In this document: positions 8,293 to 15,474 of the stretch, piece by piece | Numbering within the stretch: the stretch's first letter is position 1 | How the letters are laid out: each line of letters begins with the position of its first letter | From: Mycobacterium sp. UM_CSW | GTDB lineage: Bacteria > Actinomycetota > Actinomycetes > Mycobacteriales > Mycobacteriaceae | Reading direction: 5' to 3' | NCBI RefSeq assembly: GCF_000455205.1 | Contig: NZ_AUWQ01000001.1 | Location: 124,001 to 188,000, forward strand | Length of the DNA stretch: 64,000 nt | The notes under the pieces: generated by a model | What the model was told of the DNA's origin: nothing | The model's input: the letters and a program-made list of their open reading frames with translations, nothing else | The model's database searches: none | Position numbers and translations under genes: made by a program

Positions 8293-9237
8293 GTGACCGA
8301 GCTCGAGCTGGACGAGCTGCGGGGACGGCTCGCGGCCGCGGGCGTTGCCGGCCTCGCCCCGCTGGCCGGTGGCGCGTCCAGCCTCACGTTCTCCGGTGAG
8401 CGCGACGGCCGCGCGGTGGTGATCAAAGTTGCCCCGCCCGGGGTCGCGCCGGTAGCACACCGCGACGTGCTGCGCCAGGCGCGCGTCATGAAAGCGCTTG
8501 CCGGGAGCCAAGTTCCGGTCCCCGAGGTGCTCTGGGAGGACGCGGGCGCCCCGCCGCTCTTCGTGATGTCGCGCGTCGAAGGCGACTGCGTAGAGCCGCT
8601 TTTCGACGGTTGCCCGCCGGCCGCCGACCTGGCCGGGCGTTACCGCAACGCATGCCGCGTCATGGCCGCCCTGCACCGGCTGTCACCGGCCAACCTCGGA
8701 TTTGCGGGTGAACCGGTCATGGAGCCGGCCGCGGAAGTGCGGCGCTGGTCCGACACGCTGCAGACCGTCGACGCGGCGCTGGTGCCCGGCTGGCCGGGCG
8801 TGCGGGACGCGTTATTTGCGTGCGCCCCAACGGCCCTGGGCCCGAGCGTGGTTCACGGGGACTTCCGGCTGGGCAACCTGCTGGCCGACGGCGACCGGAT
8901 CAACGCGGTGATCGATTGGGAGATCTGGGCGATCGGCGACCCGCGCATCGACGTGGGCTGGTTCCTGATCAACTCCGACCCCGACACCTATCGTCGCGTG
9001 CGATCGCCCGGCATCGCGCCACCGACCGACGAGCTCGCCGACATCTACCAACGCGAGTTGGGTTGCGAGGTAGCCGATTTGGGCTGGTTCAGCGCGCTGG
9101 CGTGCTTCAAGTCGGCCGCCACCTGGGCGCTGATCGTCAAGCACAATCGCCGAAGGCGCTCTCCGCGAACCGAATTGGAAGCGATGGCGGCCGTGTTGCC
9201 GAGGCTGCTGGAGCGAGCGCTGTTAATGCTGGACTAG
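8293..9237 (+). CDS. APH-family (aminoglycoside phosphotransferase-like) kinase
   Basis: A 314-residue kinase-fold protein of the phosphotransferase enzyme family (APH). The N-lobe has LAGGASSLTFSGERDGRAVVIKVAPP with the ATP-anchoring Lys, and the C-lobe has the catalytic loop VVHGDFRLGNLL (Asp base) and the metal-binding IDWEIWAIGDPRIDVGW. In mycobacteria such proteins usually sit with lipid-metabolism genes rather than conferring antibiotic resistance. Here it directly follows an SDR without a gap, which supports a metabolic role, for example phosphorylating an alcohol intermediate as in ACAD10/11-type pathways. That last point is inference. Confidence 0.85.
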   Translation: MTELELDELRGRLAAAGVAGLAPLAGGASSLTFSGERDGRAVVIKVAPPGVAPVAHRDVLRQARVMKALAGSQVPVPEVLWEDAGAPPLFVMSRVEGDCVEPLFDGCPPAADLAGRYRNACRVMAALHRLSPANLGFAGEPVMEPAAEVRRWSDTLQTVDAALVPGWPGVRDALFACAPTALGPSVVHGDFRLGNLLADGDRINAVIDWEIWAIGDPRIDVGWFLINSDPDTYRRVRSPGIAPPTDELADIYQRELGCEVADLGWFSALACFKSAATWALIVKHNRRRRSPRTELEAMAAVLPRLLERALLMLD

Positions 9238-9244
9238 CCGTGGC

Positions 9245-9490
9245 TCAGCGGCACCGGGCATACAAATTTTGGCAGACCATTCCGATACGATCCGAACGCG
9301 TTGACGGACCGACCTCGTCGCGCGGCGACGCGTACAGATCGGGTGTCTCCGTGATTATTCGGTCGATCACCCCTGGCCCCGGCGTGAAGGGATCCACCGG
9401 GTCTGCGCGCGCGATGCCGACGCCGCCCGCGAGCGTCATGGCCGGCATCCCTACGGCCAAAAGCGCAACGGCGAGCGGGTGACGTTTCAT
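9245..9490 (-). CDS. small secreted protein (81 aa)
   Basis: A short exported protein of no named family. It begins with a clear signal peptide (MKRHPLAVALLAVGMPAM and a hydrophobic core ending near GVGIARADP, cleavage after Ala about residue 29). The mature part is about 50 residues, Pro- and Asp-rich, with a Cys pair near the end (VCQNLYARCR) that could form a disulphide. The start is ATG. It is convergent with the upstream kinase gene, 7 bases apart. Mycobacteria have many such small secreted proteins of unknown role. Confidence 0.65.
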   Translation of the reverse strand: MKRHPLAVALLAVGMPAMTLAGGVGIARADPVDPFTPGPGVIDRIITETPDLYASPRDEVGPSTRSDRIGMVCQNLYARCR

Positions 9491-9610
9491 AGCAGACGAT
9501 CGTAGCGCTCCAGGGGAGGAAATGGTTGCCCCCCAGCATTACGGTCCAACGTCGCGTTTCAGTCACGAATGCAAAACAACTGCGGCGGTCCGAGCAGCAA
9601 ATGCGGCCAG

Positions 9611-10342
9611 ATGAATTCGGCACTGCCTACGGTGTCGTCCGTGAGGCCCATCGCCGTGGTCGTCCGCCGCGCCGCGGTTATCGCGGTCTGCCTAACCATG
9701 CTCGTGGCGACCGCGACGCCGGCCACCGCCGACCCCGAAGTCGACCCGGCGGCCGCCACGGCGCCGGCGGCCGAGGGACAGGTTCCCTCGAACCCTCCAG
9801 CAACCCTCCAAACCCCCGATGGCTGGACACTCGGCCTGGGCGCGAAGGACGAGTCGCAGGTTCCGGTGGCGCCGTTGACGACCGCCGCGTCGTCCCGCGA
9901 GTACCTGTCGAGCGGAATCTTCGTCGGCTCGCTGATCGGGCCGGAACAGCCCCGGGGCGAGCTCGAGGTGGGCTACGAGATCGGCTGTGGCATCGACATG
10001 AGCACGTCCAACGGCGTCACGATGGCGGGTAGTGCGGGCGTCACGCCGTCGCTCGGGACGACCGCACTTATCCCTGGTGTGACGACGGGCATTCTGCCGT
10101 TGATCTCCACACCGGTTAACGGTGTGCTGAGCGTCGGTCTCAAGCCCGGCCTGGTGATCGTGGTGCCGGTGATCAAGAAGGAGTTCAAGGGCGCGAGTCC
10201 GTGGGTGATGATCAGCAACTTCCACGTCAAGATCGACGGCTGCGTGGGCCAGTCATTCATCCGCTCCTATGCGACGCTGACGCGGATCACCGACCAATCC
10301 GACGTGATCTTGTCCTACGTCGGCGTCACCAAAGCCGTTTAG
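9611..10342 (+). CDS. MspA-family porin-like protein
   Basis: A 243-residue exported protein. After a long basic N-region and a hydrophobic segment (VIAVCLTMLVATATPATADP, cleavage near residue 40) comes a segment resembling the MspA family: a TPDGWTL opening, a SSGIFVGSL stretch, RGELEVGYEIGCGIDMS, an Ile/Val/Pro-rich middle and a beta-rich end (SFIRSYATLTRITDQSDV). MspA porins form octameric channels in the outer mycobacterial membrane; divergent members occur in slow growers. Two Cys in the mature part are unusual for MspA itself. The start could also be at 9569. The gene ends 4 bases inside the convergent acyl-CoA dehydrogenase gene. Confidence 0.7.
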   Translation: MNSALPTVSSVRPIAVVVRRAAVIAVCLTMLVATATPATADPEVDPAAATAPAAEGQVPSNPPATLQTPDGWTLGLGAKDESQVPVAPLTTAASSREYLSSGIFVGSLIGPEQPRGELEVGYEIGCGIDMSTSNGVTMAGSAGVTPSLGTTALIPGVTTGILPLISTPVNGVLSVGLKPGLVIVVPVIKKEFKGASPWVMISNFHVKIDGCVGQSFIRSYATLTRITDQSDVILSYVGVTKAV

Positions 10343-11637
10343 CTATAAGCGATGCCCGCCAGCTTGTCCGCGAACTTCGCCTCGGCGGCCGCGCGCAACC
10401 GGAGCAGGTGTTCGGAAGGGAACAAGTCGGGCGCCGGTTGACGGTCCTTCAGCAACAGGCGGGCCAGCGTCACCTTGTGGACTTCGGTCGGGCCGTCGGC
10501 AAGGCCGAGCACGAATGACTCGACCAGGTACTGCACGAAGGGCATCTCGTGCGTGGTGCCCAGCGACCCGTGCAGCTGAAGCGCCCGCGCCGACACGTCG
10601 TGTAAGACCTTCTGCATCATCGCCTTGACCGCCGAGATGTCCGCTCGCACCGCCTTGTAGTCGTTGAATTGGTCGATCTTCCAAGCGGTTTGCAGGGTCA
10701 GCAGCCGGAACGCCTCGATCTCCATCCACGAGTCGGCGACCATCTCCTGCACCAGCTGCTTGTTGGCCAGGACCTCGCCCTGGGTGTAGCGCGACACCGC
10801 CCGCTCGCAGATCATGTCGAAGATGCGGCGGACCAGGCCCACCGTGCGCATGGCGTGATGAATTCGCCCGCCGCCCAGGCGGGTTTGGGCGACGACGAAC
10901 GCCCCGCCGCGCGGGCCCAGCATGTGATCGGCCGGCACCCGCACGTCCTCGTAGCGAACATAACCTTCGCGCCCACCGCCGCCCAGCGGTTGGTATCCCA
11001 GCCCGACGTCGCGCATCACGTTGATGCCCGGCGTGCCGCCCGGCACGACGAACATCGAGTAGCGCTCATACGGGGGCGCCTCGGGGTCGGTCATCGCCAT
11101 GACAATGATGAACGACGCCATCGAGGCGAACGACGAAAACCACTTCTCCCCGTTGATGATCCAGTGGTCGCCGTCGGGCACGGCGCTGGTGCGGAACACC
11201 TTGGGGTCCGCGCCGCCCTGCGGCTCGGTCATCGAGAAGCACGACACGATGCGGTTGTCCAGCAACGGCTCCAGGTAGCGCGCCTTGAGCTCGGGGGTGC
11301 CGTAGTGCGCGAGGATCTCGCTGTTGCCCGAATCGGGGGCCTGCGAGCCGAAGACGATCGGCGCGCATTCCGAGCGGCCCAGGATCTCGTTGAGCAGTGC
11401 CAGCTTCACCTGGCCGTAGCCCGGGCCACCCAGGTGCGGGCCGAGGTGGGTGGCCCACAGCCCCCGCTCCTTCACGATCTCCTGCAGGGGCGGGATGAGC
11501 GCTTGGCGGACCGGATCGCCCAGGTCGTGCGACTCCTTGACGATCAGGTCGATCGGTTCGCACTCGCTGCGTACGAACTCCTCGACCCATTTCAGTTGTT
11601 CGGCCCACTGCGGGTCGGTGGAGAAGTCCCACGACAT
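10339..11637 (-). CDS. acyl-CoA dehydrogenase (FadE type)
   Basis: A 432-residue flavoenzyme for the first step of acyl-CoA beta-oxidation. It shows the N-terminal helical domain, the FAD and substrate-binding middle (CFSMTEPQGGADPKVFRTSA, then INGEKWFSSFASMA) and the C-terminal helical domain ending with ALQLHGSLGTTHEMPFVQYL and DGPTEVHKVTLARLLL. This pattern is closest to the ACAD10/11-like branch. The start ATG is 22 bases after the enoyl-CoA hydratase gene upstream, so both are one leftward operon giving consecutive beta-oxidation steps (dehydrogenation, then hydration). Chain-length preference cannot be read. Confidence 0.9.
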   Translation of the reverse strand: MSWDFSTDPQWAEQLKWVEEFVRSECEPIDLIVKESHDLGDPVRQALIPPLQEIVKERGLWATHLGPHLGGPGYGQVKLALLNEILGRSECAPIVFGSQAPDSGNSEILAHYGTPELKARYLEPLLDNRIVSCFSMTEPQGGADPKVFRTSAVPDGDHWIINGEKWFSSFASMASFIIVMAMTDPEAPPYERYSMFVVPGGTPGINVMRDVGLGYQPLGGGGREGYVRYEDVRVPADHMLGPRGGAFVVAQTRLGGGRIHHAMRTVGLVRRIFDMICERAVSRYTQGEVLANKQLVQEMVADSWMEIEAFRLLTLQTAWKIDQFNDYKAVRADISAVKAMMQKVLHDVSARALQLHGSLGTTHEMPFVQYLVESFVLGLADGPTEVHKVTLARLLLKDRQPAPDLFPSEHLLRLRAAAEAKFADKLAGIAYS

Positions 11638-11659
11638 CCGTCGTCCCCTCTCGGTTCGG

Positions 11660-12436
11660 TCACTGGGACCACTTTTTTCGGCGTTCGGCCGCTTCCTCGG
11701 TCGCGTGCGTGAGCACCTGGTTGCGGTTCTCCAGCTCCAGGGCCGACGACAAGCTCGTCGCGTCGGTATTCACCTGCAGCGCACGCTTTGTCAGCTGGAC
11801 TCCGAGCGGGGACAGGTCGGAGATCAGCACTGCCAACTCCGTTGCACGCTCGAGCAACCGATCGGGTTCGACGATCTCGCTGACCAGCCCGCGTCGATCG
11901 GCCTCAGCGGCCGAGACCGTGCGCCCGGTGAGCATCCAGTCGGCCGCGACGCTGGTGCCGACAATGCGGGGGAGGTGATAACTCATGCCCATCTCGGCCC
12001 CGGACAGCCCGAGCAGGATGGCGGCGTTGCCGAAAGAGGCTTGGGCCGAACAGATCCGGATGTCGGCGGCGAGGCACAGCGCGAACCCCGCGCCGACGCA
12101 TGGGCCGTTGACCGCGGCGATGACGGGCTGTGGCAACCGGTGCACCCCCTCGGCGAGCGCGGCCATGCCCTCCTGGAAGCGCATCCGGTCCAGCGCCGGG
12201 GCGGTCGCCTCCGGCACGTTCGGCCCGAAGTCGCGCATGTCGATCCCGGCGCAAAAGCCGCGACCGGCGCCCGTCAGGACAACGGCGCGCACCGCCCGGT
12301 CGACCGCCAAATCGCCCAGGGCCGTGGCCAATTCGGATTGCATGACCTCGTTGATCGCATTGAGCCGCTCCGGGCGGCTCAACCGGACGACGACGACGCC
12401 GTCGCAGGGCCGGTCGAGTTCGAGCGTGTGGGTCAC
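11660..12436 (-). CDS. enoyl-CoA hydratase/isomerase (crotonase family)
   Basis: A 258-residue crotonase-fold enzyme. It has the N-terminal strands with RLSRPERLNAIN, the oxyanion-hole segments GAGRGFCAGIDM and AAVNGPCVGAGFALCLAADIRICS, and the C-terminal trimerisation helices. The Glu of typical hydratases at the FGNAAILLGLSGAEMGM segment is not at its usual position, so hydratase or another crotonase-fold activity (isomerase, hydrolase) is possible. The GTG at 12436 gives the standard length; the in-frame extension upstream is not family-like. It is first in an operon with the acyl-CoA dehydrogenase. Confidence 0.85.
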   Translation of the reverse strand: MTHTLELDRPCDGVVVVRLSRPERLNAINEVMQSELATALGDLAVDRAVRAVVLTGAGRGFCAGIDMRDFGPNVPEATAPALDRMRFQEGMAALAEGVHRLPQPVIAAVNGPCVGAGFALCLAADIRICSAQASFGNAAILLGLSGAEMGMSYHLPRIVGTSVAADWMLTGRTVSAAEADRRGLVSEIVEPDRLLERATELAVLISDLSPLGVQLTKRALQVNTDATSLSSALELENRNQVLTHATEEAAERRKKWSQ

Positions 12437-12752
12437 CCACCGATCGTAAAGCGTCTCTCGGTCCAGGAGAATAGCCTTCTCCGAAATCGCGAATCTGTTC
12501 TCGTCACACCAGTCCCAGCGCAGAAGGGATCGGCTTTCTGCCCGCCTCAAAGCGACAACGCGACGAGTTGGCCGCCACGCGGAGCCATTGTCGCTGCGAG
12601 GCGGGCACAAAGGATGGTCCTTCCGGCGGCGCGACTAGGGTGGCGGATGCGGCCGCGAGGCGGAACACGATGGATTGCAACCTAATTCGGGACCGGAGCG
12701 ATGGTTGCCGATAACGACGCATAATCCGCCGCGCAGCGGGTAGCCCGCCGCC
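12437..12752. other. intergenic region between divergent lipid genes
   Basis: A 316-base non-coding stretch between the leftward enoyl-CoA hydratase and the rightward F420-dependent gene. It holds the inverted-repeat motif at 12455-12472 close to the hydratase start, an adjacent GGAGAA/TTCTCC hairpin (12466-12482), and a possible -10 CATAAT at 12720-12725 for the rightward gene. No small gene with a convincing start was found. Confidence 0.5.
12455..12472 (-). promoter_or_regulatory. TTCTC-N7-GAGAG motif upstream of enoyl-CoA hydratase
   Basis: On the leftward strand it reads ATTCTCCTGGACCGAGAG, ending 18 bases before the hydratase GTG. It shares ATTCTC-N5-CCGAGA with the site before the SDR gene at 7443-7460. 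Shared spacing and orientation suggest one regulator or a common promoter element. Confidence 0.35.
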
Positions 12753-13709
12753 ATGACCAAGATCGGATACTTCCTTTCCAGTGAGCAGTTCGGCCCCAAG
12801 GAACTGGTCGACCAGGCCAAGCGCGCCGAGGCGGCCGGCTTCGACGCGCTGTGGATCTCCGACCACTTTCACCCGTGGAACGACGAGCAGGGCCAGAGCC
12901 CGTTCGTGTGGGGCGTGATCGGCGCGCTGTCGGAGGCGACGTCGCTGCCGGTCAGCACGGCCGTCACCTGCCCGACGGTACGGACGCATCCGGCGATCAT
13001 CGCGCACGCGTCGGCCACCGCGGCCGTCCAGCTCGACGGCCGCTTCGTGCTGGGGGTCGGCAGCGGTGAGGCGCTCAACGAGCACATCCTGGGCGACCCC
13101 TGGCCGTCCGCCGGCGTGCGCCAGGAGATGCTGGAGGAGGCCGTCGAGGTCATCCGCAAGTTGCACCGGGGCGGCGAGGTGAGCCACCACGGCAAGCACT
13201 ACGAGGTTCAGGAAGCCCAGATTTACACGCGGCCAGAGCGGCCGGTGCCGATCTACGTCTCCGGCTTCGGCCCGCAGGCCGTTCAGCTGGCCGCGCGCAT
13301 CGGTGACGGATACAGCATCGCGATGCCCGAGGCGGACCTGGTCAAACAGTTCCGGGAGGCAGGCGGCGGCGACAAGCCGGTGCAGGGTGGCACCAAAGTG
13401 AGCTGGGACCAGGATCCCGACGCCGCGCTGAAGGTGGCGCATCGATTGTGGGCGAACGAGGGGCTGCCGGGACAGACGTCGCAGATTCTGCCGCGGCCCA
13501 AGGACTTCGCCGCGCTCATGTCGTTGGTGCCGCCGGAGAAGGTCGCCGAGAGCGTCGCGTGCGGACCGGATCCGGACAAGCACATCGCGCAGGTGCGCAA
13601 GTACCTCGACGCCGACATCGACGAGGTCTACGTGCAGCAGATCGGCCCCGACATGGACGGGTTCTTCGCGGCGTGGGAGCGCGACGTGCTGCCCGCGCTA
13701 CGCGGCTGA
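12753..13709 (+). CDS. F420-dependent LLM-class oxidoreductase
   Basis: A 318-residue luciferase-like TIM-barrel enzyme that uses coenzyme F420 for hydride transfer. It begins MTKIGYFLSSEQFGPKELVDQ, has the ISDHFHPW segment typical of the TIGR03557 group (related to F420-dependent glucose-6-phosphate dehydrogenase), the GRFVLGVGSGEALNEH loop that contacts the F420 phosphate, and YVSGFGPQAVQLAARIGDGY near the middle. It stands alone, head-to-head with the hydratase operon and convergent with an SDR 3 bases away. Substrate unknown; a sugar phosphate or hydroxy-lipid substrate is possible from family members. Confidence 0.88.
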   Translation: MTKIGYFLSSEQFGPKELVDQAKRAEAAGFDALWISDHFHPWNDEQGQSPFVWGVIGALSEATSLPVSTAVTCPTVRTHPAIIAHASATAAVQLDGRFVLGVGSGEALNEHILGDPWPSAGVRQEMLEEAVEVIRKLHRGGEVSHHGKHYEVQEAQIYTRPERPVPIYVSGFGPQAVQLAARIGDGYSIAMPEADLVKQFREAGGGDKPVQGGTKVSWDQDPDAALKVAHRLWANEGLPGQTSQILPRPKDFAALMSLVPPEKVAESVACGPDPDKHIAQVRKYLDADIDEVYVQQIGPDMDGFFAAWERDVLPALRG

Positions 13710-13712
13710 GCC

Positions 13713-14534
13713 TCAGCCGAAGTCGGTGCCGGTGGTGAGGTGTTCCCATTTCGCGATCTCGGCCGCGCGGGCGTCCGTGACGTAGCGGTAAAGGCCCAGG
13801 GCGTCCGGGCCCAGCAGCAGAAATCCCGGCGGCTCACCCGACTCGACCGCGGCCATGATCGCGGCGGCCGCCTTGGCGGGGTCGCCGGCCTGGTTCCCGT
13901 GCATCGTGTCGTTTTCCTTGCGGCGCTGCCCGGCGGTGGCCGCGTAGTCGTCGATCACCGTGGCCGTCTGCGCGAGCGAGCGCCCGGCGAAGTCGGTGCG
14001 GAACGCGCCGGGTTCGACGACCGTCACCGAGATGCCCAGCGGCGCGAGCTCCCCGCGCAGCGCCCCGCTCATCCCCTCGATGGCGGCCTTGGCGGCGGCG
14101 TAGTACCCGGATCCCACCGGGGTGACGGTTGCGCCGATCGAGGAGATATTCACGATCGCCCCGCTGCGGCGGGCTCGCATCCCCGGCAGGACGGCCTTGA
14201 TCATCGCGACGCTGCCGAAGAAGTGCGTCTCGAACAATTCGCGCACCGCGGCGTCCTCGCCTTCCTCCACCGCGGCGCGATAGCCGTAGCCGGCGTTGTT
14301 GACCAGAACGTCCACGCCGCCGAACCGCTCGTCGGCCTGTCGCGCCGCGGCGGCGACCAGCGCGGGATCGGTGACGTCGAGCGCGACGGCGAGCACCCGC
14401 TCCGTCGGGCCCAGGTCGGACACCTTCGCGACGTCACGCGCGGTGACGACCGCATTGTGTCCGGCGGCGATGACGGCCTCGGCGAGCGCGCGGCCGAGCC
14501 CGGTCGAGCAGCCGGTGATGAGCCAGGTGGACAT
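13713..14534 (-). CDS. short-chain dehydrogenase/reductase (SDR)
   Basis: A 273-residue classical SDR. Motifs are TGCSTGLG (cofactor), DVTDPA, NNAGYGYR, NISSIGA (catalytic Ser) and YYAAAK (catalytic Tyr and Lys). A strong GGAAGGAGA ribosome-binding site precedes the ATG at 14534. The gene is 28 bases downstream of ppk2 on the same strand and is probably last in the Hsp70-ppk2-SDR operon. The substrate is unknown; this subgroup includes retinol- or oxidoreductase-like enzymes that act on hydrophobic alcohols. Confidence 0.88.
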   Translation of the reverse strand: MSTWLITGCSTGLGRALAEAVIAAGHNAVVTARDVAKVSDLGPTERVLAVALDVTDPALVAAAARQADERFGGVDVLVNNAGYGYRAAVEEGEDAAVRELFETHFFGSVAMIKAVLPGMRARRSGAIVNISSIGATVTPVGSGYYAAAKAAIEGMSGALRGELAPLGISVTVVEPGAFRTDFAGRSLAQTATVIDDYAATAGQRRKENDTMHGNQAGDPAKAAAAIMAAVESGEPPGFLLLGPDALGLYRYVTDARAAEIAKWEHLTTGTDFG

Positions 14535-14562
14535 GACGTGTCTCCTTCCGTCGGGGCGCAAC

Positions 14563-15441
14563 TCAGTCCAGCAGCGCGCGGCCCACGATCTGCGGATCCG
14601 GCCCGCCCACGACTTCGTGGTCCTTGTCGTCGTAGTCGGACTTGGCCAGAACGTAGCGCATCGCGTTGATCCGGGCGCGCTTCTTGTCGTTGCTGCGCAC
14701 CACGATCCACGGGGCGGCGTCGGTGTCGGTCGCGGTGAACATCGCCTCCTTGGCCGCGGTGTAGTCGTCCCATCGGGTCACCGACTCCATGTCCATCGGC
14801 GAGAACTTCCACTGCCGCACCGGGTCGACCAGCCGGATGGCGAACCGGGTGCGTTGCTCGGCCGGCGAGACCGAGCACCAGAACTTCGTCAGGTCGATCC
14901 CGTTGTCGACCAGCATCCGCTCGAAAAGCGGTGCCTGCTCCATGAATTCGGCGTATTGCTCGGGCGTGCAGAAGCCCATCACCCTTTCGACGCCGGCGCG
15001 GTTGTACCAGGAGCGGTCGAACAGCACGATCTCGCCGCCGGCCGGCAGGTGGGTGATGTAGCGCTGGAAATACCACTGCGATCGTTCGCGATCGCTCGGC
15101 TTCTCCAGCGCCACCACCCGCGCGCTGCGGGGATTGAGATGCTCCATGAACCGCTGAATGGTCCCGCCCTTGCCGGCGGCGTCGCGGCCCTCGAACACGA
15201 TCACGTGCCGGGCGCCGGTGCGCTTGGCGTGGTTTTGCAGCTTCAGCAGCTCGATCTGCAGCCTGCGCTTCAGCCGCTCGTATTCCTCGCGCGGCATCCG
15301 GTGGTCGTACGGGTAGCGCTCGCGCCACGTGTCGACGTGGTTGCCGTCCCGGTCGAGCAGGACCGGGTCGTCGTCGTCCTCGTCGTTGACGGTGTAGCCG
15401 TGATCGCGCGTGGAAAGGGCGTCCAGATCTATCTCTGCCAT
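14563..15441 (-). CDS. ppk2: polyphosphate kinase 2
   Basis: A 292-residue soluble kinase that uses polyphosphate to phosphorylate nucleoside diphosphates (in mycobacteria mainly GDP to GTP) and can run in reverse. An acidic N-terminus (NDEDDDD) is followed by Walker A EGRDAAGKGGT (about residues 84-94), the Walker B-like FDRSWYNRAGVERVMGF (about 141-157) and the lid helix region. Length and motifs match the M. tuberculosis Rv3232c type, though Rv3232c is elsewhere in H37Rv. It lies 33 bases after an Hsp70-like gene and before an SDR, in one operon, which suggests a stress or energy role. Confidence 0.93.
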   Translation of the reverse strand: MAEIDLDALSTRDHGYTVNDEDDDDPVLLDRDGNHVDTWRERYPYDHRMPREEYERLKRRLQIELLKLQNHAKRTGARHVIVFEGRDAAGKGGTIQRFMEHLNPRSARVVALEKPSDRERSQWYFQRYITHLPAGGEIVLFDRSWYNRAGVERVMGFCTPEQYAEFMEQAPLFERMLVDNGIDLTKFWCSVSPAEQRTRFAIRLVDPVRQWKFSPMDMESVTRWDDYTAAKEAMFTATDTDAAPWIVVRSNDKKRARINAMRYVLAKSDYDDKDHEVVGGPDPQIVGRALLD

Positions 15442-15474
15442 AGTCCGGGGTATTCCCGGTGCGGCATCGATTCA

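Noticed and set aside
7237-8676. 479-codon leftward frame across the SDR and kinase genes
   Set aside because: Gln/Arg/Gly-rich shadow of two well-supported rightward genes with intact catalytic motifs.
9234-9623. 129-codon leftward frame overlapping the small secreted protein
   Set aside because: It lacks a signal peptide or motif; the alternative 81-aa frame has a clean signal peptide and Ala-rich cleavage site.
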